Assembly: GCA_003150225.1 (NCBI GenBank)
Contig: QAND01000004.1
Span: forward strand, 1-13,410
DNA from: Bacillota bacterium
Lineage (GTDB): Bacteria > Bacillota > Clostridia > Christensenellales > QAND01
DNA length: 13,410 nucleotides
Reading direction: 5' to 3'
A program made the position numbers and the translations under genes. Position 1 is the stretch's first letter. The number at the start of each line of letters is the position of its first letter. This document shows, in pieces, positions 8,029-13,410 of the stretch. A model generated the notes under the pieces. It saw nothing but the letters and a program-made list of their open reading frames with translations, ran no database searches and was not told where the DNA came from.

Positions 8029-11000
8029 AGAATCGGCCCTCCTCCCTTTCGCCGCCCCGGCGGCGGCAGATGCCCCCATAAGCGCAGAAGCGGCAGGGGT
8101 TGGCCCGACGGTTGGGCCGGGCCTGGCAGTCCCCCTCCAGCATGGCCTCCACCAGCTCCCCGGTCCGGGTGCGGGCCAGGTTCAGGATCTCCTCCAAACT
8201 CTCCTGGCTGCCTACCCCCGAGCGCTTGCTAAAGCTGCCGTCCCGGTTTCGCTGAATGGGCAGAATCTCGCTTTTGTTCTGGGTCATAAGGGCCGGATCC
8301 ATGGCGTTGACGACGTCGTCCTCCCCCAGGGCCACCCCGTCCAAACGGTGCTTGTCCCCCCGGCCCACCGGCATGAGGAACATCCCGGCCACCTGAGCGC
8401 CCGTGGCCTCCTGAGCCGCGGCGGCGTAGATGGGCAGCTGCAAATCCGTTCCCTCCCGGATGGCCTCCAGATCATAGGACGCCTTGCCGGATTTATAGTC
8501 CACCACCCGGACATACCGGCGGCCATGGACGGTGGCCAGATCCACCCGGTCGATCTTCCCCATCACCCGGACGGGACGCCGCCCCGGCAACTGGATGAGA
8601 GCCCCCTCCCGGAAAAAGTCCTCCACCCCCACCGGCTGGAACCCGCTGTCCCGCAGCTGTGCGAACAGGGCGAGAAAGGCCTCCTGAGCCGCTTCGCCCA
8701 AGGCCTTTTTCTGATAGCCGTCCCGAGGCCCGGGAGCGGCCTTGCGCTGGGCAAAGATCTTCTCCACCACCTCCAGGGCCAGTTTCTGAATCTCCTCCCG
8801 GCCAAGGGTCCAGTCCCCCTTACGCAGAGCCACCACCTTTTCCAAAGCCTCATGGAGGATATCCCCCCGGTCCCGGGGAGCCACCCCCGGCTCCCGGATC
8901 TCCTGGGGACGGAGACCGCTTTCCACAAAATGGGAGAAGGGACACCGGGCGTATCGCTCCATCCGCGTGGCGGAGACCGCGCCCTTCGGCAAAAACAGCT
9001 CCTCCGCCAAACCCTCGTCCAAGTGGTCCAACCGGTGTAGATCCGGCTCCTCCCAACCCATGCGATCCCGGCAGACCCGGTACAGCGCGCCAAAGCTTCC
9101 GTCCACCGCTTCCCCCCGCCCATAGGCCCCGGCGGCGGTTCGCGCGGCGGCCGCCCCCGATTGCGCCGTTACCGCGTAGCCCCGGGCGTTCCCATAGGCC
9201 TGGGCGGGGTACACGCGGAGTTCTGGAAACAGGCGCAGCAGATCGGAAACCACCGGGCTGCGGCCCCTGGGGGTGCCCCTGCCGTCCAGAGCGGAATAGG
9301 ACAAATAGAGCCGGCCCTTGGGCTTGCTGAATGCCCCATAGACCGTCCATTCCTCCTCTGCCATGCGAAGCTGGGCATCGTTGCCCAGCCAGAGGCCGGC
9401 GGCCTCCATCCGCTCCACCTCACGCTGGGGCAGGATGCTGGAGGGCCGGGGCGTCCGGGGCAGACAGCCGTCGTTGGCCCCCAGCACCAGGAGGCATTCC
9501 ACCGACGCCGCCCGGCTCCGATCCATGTCCCCCACCGACACGCAGTCGGCGGTGGGAGGAAGAACGGCGATCTCCTCCGCCAAAAGCCCCGCCCGCACCG
9601 TCTGATAGAACTCCCCAGGGGTCAATAGCGCCTCCCCCATCATGGCGTCCATCTGGGTGAGGATGCCCATAAGGGCCTCGTAGGCTAGTTTTTCCTCGTC
9701 CGCCGCCTCCGGATCCTCCGTCACAAGGCCGCCCAAAAAGGCGGCGATGCCCTCCTCGTACTCCGCCATGGCGGCGTAGAAGGCCCGGGCCATAGCGGCG
9801 GCATTGCCCCGGAGCTCCGCCCGCAGGCGGCTAAGGGGGCGATGGACCCGCTCCAAAAGCCGCCGGGCGCCGGGATCCTCCTCCTGGGCGGCAGCCCGGG
9901 CCGATAGGTACCGCAGCCCCCGCTCCACCATGTAGTTCTGGACAAAGGCGGCCTCCTCCTCCGAGACGGGAAACATGCCGGTTTTCAAAAGGGCCAGCAC
10001 GTCGTCCCGGGCCATGCCGGAGACGGCGCATTTTAAAAGGGCCAAGCCAAACCGGCAGACGGTCTTTAGCATCACCGGGCGCTTCTCATCCAGAAAGCAG
10101 GGGATGCCGTGGGCCTCAAACTCCTCCCGCAAAAGGCCCGATAGGCCGGGGTCACATAGCTGCACGAAGATGTCCCGGTACCGGAGTCCCTCCTCCCGTA
10201 CCAGGTAGGCGATGTACCGGGCGGCGGCGGCGGCCTCCTCCCGGCCATGGGCGGCCTCCCGGATGAGGACGCTGCCGTCGTAGGGGCCGCGGTACACGTT
10301 GTAGGGGAGGGAGAACAGCTCCGCCTCCAGATGCCGGAGCATGGGGGAGCGCTGGCGGAAGGCGGCCTCCTTGCCGTAGAGGGGGACGGGGTGCAGCCGT
10401 TTCCCCGCCGAAAGGGCCAGCTTTTCAATCCGCTTATAATGGCTCAGCTCCGTCTCAAAGATGGGGAAATCCCGGTCGTTCTCTTGGCCCAGGCGGAAGG
10501 TAACGGCCACCTCCTCCGCCGTCCCCATGATGGCGCCCACCGCCCGCAGAAGCTGGTCCGTCACCATCTCAAACCCATCGATGAACACATGGCTCCCCCG
10601 CAGCATGGGGGCCTCGGGGATGCGCTCCACCATCATCTCCATGCGGCCCACCACGTCGGTGTACCGGGAGAGGATGTCCTTTTGATAGGCCTCCAGCATC
10701 AGGGCCACGTCCCGCACCCGGGGGGAATCCATCTCCCGCAGCTCCTCCGGCCCGATGGAAAACCGCCGCAGCTCACAGAGCTGCTGGTATAAAAGGGCGG
10801 CAAAGCTGGGGGAGTTCACATACCCTCCAAAGGTAGCAAATTCCTCCCGATGGCGGAGCAGCAGCATGGACACCGCCATCACAGCCCCCCGCTCCGAGAG
10901 ATAGGGCCGGGCCGCGCCGCCGGTCTCCTGCAGAACCCGGTCGCACAGCCGGGAGAAGGACAGCACCCCGCTGCCCGCCATGCCCCCCTGGGGACGGCGC

Positions 11001-11146
11001 TTTGCCATCTCCCACTCGGTTTGGAAGGTGGCCTGGTCCGGCACGATGAGGTACACCCGCTTGCCCGCCTCCATGGCGGCCTCCGCCATCTCGTACATCC
11101 TGCGGCTTTTGCCGCTGCCCGCCCGTCCGGCGATCATATGGACCAT
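8012..11146 (-). CDS. addB: ATP-dependent nuclease subunit B (AddB)
   Basis: AddB is the partner of AddA: an inactivated-helicase-like protein with a second nuclease and an iron-sulfur cluster that staples the nuclease fold. The 1044-aa protein begins MVHMIAGRAGSGKSR (Walker A 7-14). The C-terminal nuclease has DILHEAL (H765), GKIDRVD (D866), VVDYKSGK (D883, K885) and LQLPIYA (about 903-907). The four cluster cysteines are C735 in ARCPFSHF and C1018, C1021 and C1027 in a C-x2-C-x5-C array, the same spacing as in B. subtilis AddB. Start: GGAGG lies 7 nt before ATG 11146. The frame stays open upstream to 11608, but that part is low-complexity, antisense to thpR and its promoter, and lacks homology signs. 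First gene of an addB-addA-MBL operon. Somewhat shorter than the ~1166 aa of B. subtilis. Confidence 0.94.
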   Translation of the reverse strand: MVHMIAGRAGSGKSRRMYEMAEAAMEAGKRVYLIVPDQATFQTEWEMAKRRPQGGMAGSGVLSFSRLCDRVLQETGGAARPYLSERGAVMAVSMLLLRHREEFATFGGYVNSPSFAALLYQQLCELRRFSIGPEELREMDSPRVRDVALMLEAYQKDILSRYTDVVGRMEMMVERIPEAPMLRGSHVFIDGFEMVTDQLLRAVGAIMGTAEEVAVTFRLGQENDRDFPIFETELSHYKRIEKLALSAGKRLHPVPLYGKEAAFRQRSPMLRHLEAELFSLPYNVYRGPYDGSVLIREAAHGREEAAAAARYIAYLVREEGLRYRDIFVQLCDPGLSGLLREEFEAHGIPCFLDEKRPVMLKTVCRFGLALLKCAVSGMARDDVLALLKTGMFPVSEEEAAFVQNYMVERGLRYLSARAAAQEEDPGARRLLERVHRPLSRLRAELRGNAAAMARAFYAAMAEYEEGIAAFLGGLVTEDPEAADEEKLAYEALMGILTQMDAMMGEALLTPGEFYQTVRAGLLAEEIAVLPPTADCVSVGDMDRSRAASVECLLVLGANDGCLPRTPRPSSILPQREVERMEAAGLWLGNDAQLRMAEEEWTVYGAFSKPKGRLYLSYSALDGRGTPRGRSPVVSDLLRLFPELRVYPAQAYGNARGYAVTAQSGAAAARTAAGAYGRGEAVDGSFGALYRVCRDRMGWEEPDLHRLDHLDEGLAEELFLPKGAVSATRMERYARCPFSHFVESGLRPQEIREPGVAPRDRGDILHEALEKVVALRKGDWTLGREEIQKLALEVVEKIFAQRKAAPGPRDGYQKKALGEAAQEAFLALFAQLRDSGFQPVGVEDFFREGALIQLPGRRPVRVMGKIDRVDLATVHGRRYVRVVDYKSGKASYDLEAIREGTDLQLPIYAAAAQEATGAQVAGMFLMPVGRGDKHRLDGVALGEDDVVNAMDPALMTQNKSEILPIQRNRDGSFSKRSGVGSQESLEEILNLARTRTGELVEAMLEGDCQARPNRRANPCRFCAYGGICRRRGGEREEGRFYETDD

Positions 11147-11171
11147 CCTGCCACCTCCTTTGTTTCTTCCT

Positions 11172-11177
11172 ATTATA
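11172..11177 (-). promoter_or_regulatory. -10 box of the addB-addA-MBL operon
   Basis: A perfect TATAAT on the minus strand lies 25 nt before the addB ATG, within GGCGGTATAATAGG. The hexamer at 17-nt spacing (TTTTCC) is a weak -35. The message start would be near 11165, leaving a leader of about 20 nt that just holds the ribosome binding site. Confidence 0.5.
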
Positions 11178-11204
11178 CCGCCGAAGCCTCCGTTGGAAAA
11201 GAAC

Positions 11205-11238
11205 CCATCCCAATGGATGGACAGATATTGGGCCCAAT
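11205..11238. repeat. two inverted repeats between the divergent addB and thpR promoters
   Basis: The first is CCATCC-CAAT-GGATGG (11205-11220). The second is a perfect 12-bp palindrome ATTGGGCCCAAT (11227-11238). They lie 6 nt apart, between the -35 region of addB and the -35 of thpR. They could be an operator for a dimeric regulator acting on one or both genes, or could be chance. No known operator consensus was matched. Confidence 0.5.
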
Positions 11239-11282
11239 TTTTGCTCAAGCCACAAAATATGCGAAAAAAGGCGAACCCTGTC

Positions 11283-11311
11283 TTGTATCCAACCCTTCCA
11301 CTCGGTATAAT
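11283..11311 (+). promoter_or_regulatory. thpR promoter
   Basis: TTGTAT (11283-11288), a 17-nt spacer and a perfect TATAAT (11306-11311) lie 31 nt before the thpR start codon. The predicted start near 11318 leaves a leader of about 25 nt containing GGAAGG. Confidence 0.65.
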
Positions 11312-11342
11312 GAAACAAAGAAACGACGGAAGGATGGATGTC

Positions 11343-11876
11343 ATGCGGCTGTTCATCGCCCTGGATATACCCGATAGCGCCAAGGAGATGCTGGGCACCC
11401 TGCAGCAGCGGCTGATGGCCCTGGGGGTAGGGGGCCGGAGCGTTCCCACCAACACCATGCACATCACCCTTCGGTATTTTGAACACGTGCCGGACAGCCT
11501 TGTCGATCTCATCGCCCAGGTGGTGCAGGCCGAGGGGGATTCCGCTCTGGCGCCCCTGTTGACCGTCAACGGCATCGGCGGCTTTGTCCGCTCCGGGGGC
11601 GACACCATCTACGCCCGGATGGGCGGGGATACCGACGCTTTAACCCATATGGAGCAGCGTATCAGCGCCGCCCTTCTGCGGCGAGGCGTCACCCAGGAGC
11701 CCCGGCCCTTCTTCCCCCACATCACCCTGATGCGAGGGGTGGATTACCGCACTGCCAACCAGCTCACCGTCAAGAGCGACATCTTCTTCGCCACCAATCT
11801 CACCCTTTACCGCAGCGTCACCACCGAGGGGCCTCCGGTCTACGACGCCCTGCTGTCCATTCCTCTGCCCCGCTAA
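11343..11876 (+). CDS. thpR: RNA 2',3'-cyclic phosphodiesterase (ThpR/LigT family)
   Basis: A 177-aa member of the 2H phosphoesterase family. It carries two HxTx catalytic motifs, HITL at 40-43 and HITL at 126-129, and opens with the typical MRLFIALDIP. ThpR opens 2',3'-cyclic phosphates to 2'-phosphomonoesters and was first described as a 2'-5' RNA ligase; the physiological substrate in bacteria is uncertain. Start: GGAAGG (11328-11333) stands 9 nt before ATG 11343. The in-frame ATG at 11334 directly abuts the ribosome binding site and is rejected, and the open frame extending back to 10980 is antisense to addB. It has its own promoter and terminator, so it is a single-gene unit divergent from addB. 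Confidence 0.93.
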   Translation: MRLFIALDIPDSAKEMLGTLQQRLMALGVGGRSVPTNTMHITLRYFEHVPDSLVDLIAQVVQAEGDSALAPLLTVNGIGGFVRSGGDTIYARMGGDTDALTHMEQRISAALLRRGVTQEPRPFFPHITLMRGVDYRTANQLTVKSDIFFATNLTLYRSVTTEGPPVYDALLSIPLPR

Positions 11877-11887
11877 CCCGCCAAATC

Positions 11888-11920
11888 AACAGGAGACGGC
11901 TCACACCGTCTCCTGTTTTT
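11888..11920 (+). terminator. intrinsic terminator of thpR
   Basis: A 12-bp perfect stem AACAGGAGACGG / CCGTCTCCTGTT with a 6-nt loop runs into TTTTT, 11 nt after the thpR stop. Read on the minus strand, the same hairpin follows the lipoprotein stop but is trailed only by TTGATTTGG, so it is a weak terminator in that direction. Confidence 0.92.
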
Positions 11921-11927
11921 GTATTTC

Positions 11928-12743
11928 CTATTCGGATACAAGGGCATTCAGCTGGGTACGCGCTTCTTTGCTGGCTTCCACCAAGATGCGTTGTCCATCT
12001 ATTTCTACCTGAATATAGGTAGTATCTCCACTTCCATTATATTCTAGATTCATGATGCCCTGTCCCGTAACCCGCTTTTTTACTTGATCAAGAGAAACAG
12101 GCACTTGTTCTAGATATATATCCTCACTATAAAGAATCTCTTCCTTTACTTGGTTAGGCAAATCGCTAAAATAGTCTACTGCAGTCCGTACCGCAATATC
12201 TGGCCGCAGGTTACTGGAAAAATTCGTTAGCTCTATTGTCCCGTTACTTCCGGCAATCAAGTGCAGCACCTGCTCTTCTTGAGCATTTTCAGCATAAGCT
12301 AAAAAAACAACATACTCGTTCCCTTGTACAAGGGGAACAACTCCTCCGGGAGCAAACAGGTACTCATCATCATTGTATGCAACCATTGCGGCTGTCTCAG
12401 TAATTGTAATTTCCTCCCCAGTTAAAAGATTCCCTTTGTAAACCTCTAGTACTTTTACTTTTCGATTTCCATAAAACGACTTTACCTGATTTTGAGGAAC
12501 ACCTTCATATTCATAAAACGTAACGTAACTATTTTCTACCGTCAAATTATCAAGAGCCTTAACCTTTAAAATAGCTACTGCTTCCTCTTTCAAGGCAGAA
12601 TAGTCAAATCCTACGAAAGATCCTGCCACCATAGCATTTGTCGTCTGTTTAGGCTCTTCACTACTCTCTTTTTGTTTAGATGTACATCCAGAAAAGGCAA
12701 AGACCAATAAAAATATCAATCCCATTGTTATAATTCGCTTCAC
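11928..12743 (-). CDS. putative lipoprotein of unknown function, downstream of a matrixin-like protease
   Basis: The family is not recognised. The 271-aa product starts MKRIITMGLIFLLVFAFSGC: a basic n-region, a hydrophobic core and a lipobox ending at Cys20 (F-S-G-C; Phe at -3 is slightly off consensus). It should therefore be lipid-anchored on the outer face of the membrane. A Ser/Glu/Lys-rich linker (about 21-35) follows, then a predicted beta-rich domain with KVKVLEVYKGN and later GNEYVVFLAY. This V-KG-x-G-YxxFL pattern recalls OB/NTR-like secreted domains, a weak resemblance only. There are no cysteines after Cys20. Start: GGGGAGG lies 9 nt before GTG 12743; the ATG at 12752 touches the ribosome binding site and is rejected. 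It lies 22 nt after the protease stop, in the same AT-rich block, so probably the same transcript. Confidence 0.75.
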   Translation of the reverse strand: MKRIITMGLIFLLVFAFSGCTSKQKESSEEPKQTTNAMVAGSFVGFDYSALKEEAVAILKVKALDNLTVENSYVTFYEYEGVPQNQVKSFYGNRKVKVLEVYKGNLLTGEEITITETAAMVAYNDDEYLFAPGGVVPLVQGNEYVVFLAYAENAQEEQVLHLIAGSNGTIELTNFSSNLRPDIAVRTAVDYFSDLPNQVKEEILYSEDIYLEQVPVSLDQVKKRVTGQGIMNLEYNGSGDTTYIQVEIDGQRILVEASKEARTQLNALVSE

Positions 12744-12765
12744 AAAAATCATCCTCCCCTATTCT

Positions 12766-13335
12766 TTAAGAACCCCATATTTGTCGTAAAGTTGTTAGGT
12801 CGTAACTTCTAATGGAGTTGCTAGTATTATTATTGTATGGAGTTGAATTCATAACAGCATTCGTGTTAGTAGAAGGATGTGCAATACTTAAAGCATGGCC
12901 GGTTTCGTGAGTAACAACCCATGGTCGATTATTATTATCGGTCGATCTAGCATAGATTGTGACTACTACTTTCCCCCATGTACCTCCAGGATTTGTGCTT
13001 TGATTTGGGGCCGCTGCTCCTGAAGGCAAAAATGCCTGGGTTTGTCCTAGAAGATATGGATTAAAGTAATCATAATCCAGTTCATATCGGATTTTTGCGT
13101 TGACCCCATATGTAGAATATTCTCGAGTTAAGACTACCTTAGAAGATTTCCCATTCCACATTCTCGCATAATTAGAGAATGCGTCCGCGTTAACTTAGAT
13201 AGAGCTCCCAAATCCAAAGGTCAAATTACCTGTCGAAAAACTTCCTGCAAATCGTTCTGCTTTAGCAACAAGAGGCATTAACATTAGTAAGGTTCCAAGT
13301 ATGGTGCTTAGTAATAGATCCGTTCGCTTTTTCAA
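12766..13335 (-). pseudogene. secreted matrixin-like zinc metalloprotease, interrupted by an in-frame stop
   Basis: One frame encodes a signal peptide (TTG start at 13335, MKKRTDLLLSTILG..., cleavage likely after AKA at 24-26), a short linker, then a TAA at codon 47 (13195-13197). It continues in the same frame to a normal stop at 12766-12768, 189 codons in all. The downstream part is a metzincin catalytic domain: HETGHALSIAH (zinc ligands at codons 143, 147 and 153, catalytic Glu 144), a Met-turn AVMNS and a matrixin-like ending SYDLTTLRQIWG. No cysteine is encoded, so there is no cysteine-switch propeptide. Without read-through, translation could restart only at ATG 13161 (weak ribosome binding site), giving a 131-aa form without a signal peptide that lacks the first strand. 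The TTG start has only a moderate ribosome binding site (GAGAGG, 11 nt away). A sequencing error cannot be excluded. AT-rich relative to the rest. No clear promoter was seen in the remaining 75 nt to the window end. Confidence 0.75.
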
Positions 13336-13410
13336 AGTATTCTCATCCTCTCTTTGTACTTTGTAATTTGCCTATTGCTACGATGGCTTTTATTTCAATG
13401 ATCTTTTTTT

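Noticed and set aside
8029..8079. 17-residue N-terminal extension of AddA
   Set aside because: GGGAGGAGGG lies 8 nt before ATG 8028, and AddA proteins begin just before the TDAQ motif; the extension is Ala/Arg-rich sequence read from the end of addB.
11260..11290. Possible SOS (LexA/DinR) box upstream of addB
   Set aside because: There is a CGAAC half-site, but the partner half expected as GTTCG after 4 nt reads TCTTG, so it does not fit the Firmicute consensus.
11147..11608. 154-residue N-terminal extension of AddB in the open frame
   Set aside because: It is antisense to thpR and its promoter, has no ribosome binding site, and the Walker A motif normally lies at the extreme N-terminus, as it does with the start at 11146.
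11888..11917. Hairpin as a true terminator for the minus-strand lipoprotein
   Set aside because: The stem is shared, but on the minus strand it is followed by TTGATTTGG, not a T run, so it is assigned to thpR only.
13336..13410. TTGAAA near the right edge as a -35 box for the protease gene
   Set aside because: No -10-like hexamer stands at 16-18 nt from it, and the window ends too soon to look further upstream.

Overview
The window looks like a chromosomal segment of a Clostridia-type Firmicute. The evidence is the 5' end of a 16S rRNA gene with a Gram-positive-style rRNA leader, strong AGGAGG ribosome binding sites, an AddAB-type recombination nuclease instead of RecBCD, and an anaerobe's rubredoxin/flavodiiron pair. 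The genus cannot be named from this sequence. The first ~11.9 kb is GC-rich (63% in the sampled line 9001-9060). The last ~1.5 kb is clearly AT-richer (35% in the sampled line 12001-12060).

Layout. At the left edge (1-357, minus strand) lies the first quarter of a 16S gene, cut by the window, with its leader and a textbook rRNA promoter at 523-551. Divergent from it is an alpha-phosphoglucomutase/phosphomannomutase (687-2396, +), closed by a strong terminator at 2412-2445. Facing it on the minus strand is a rubredoxin (3702-3863, 53 aa) followed by a flavodiiron protein of the FprA family (2457-3629). A terminator-like hairpin lies between these two, so rubredoxin is probably made in excess of its partner. 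Upstream of this pair, also on the minus strand, is an operon addB (8012-11146), addA (4741-8028) and a metallo-beta-lactamase-fold hydrolase (3997-4728). addB and addA overlap by 17 nt, and the last ribosome binding site overlaps the addA stop. Divergent from addB is thpR (11343-11876, +), an RNA 2',3'-cyclic phosphodiesterase, with its own promoter and terminator.

The AT-rich right end (11928-13335, minus) holds a two-gene unit: a secreted matrixin-like zinc metalloprotease and, 22 nt after its stop, a lipoprotein of unknown function. The protease frame carries one in-frame TAA between its signal peptide and its catalytic domain, so it is called a pseudogene here. The zinc site HExxHxxxxxH and Met-turn are otherwise intact.

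How the genes work together: AddAB process double-strand breaks for recombination. Rubredoxin and FprA form an electron-transfer chain that reduces O2 (or NO) in anaerobes. PGM supplies glucose-1-phosphate for cell-envelope and polysaccharide synthesis. ThpR acts on RNA ends. Most of the window is ordinary housekeeping content. The least explained part, and the best candidate for something new, is the protease/lipoprotein pair.
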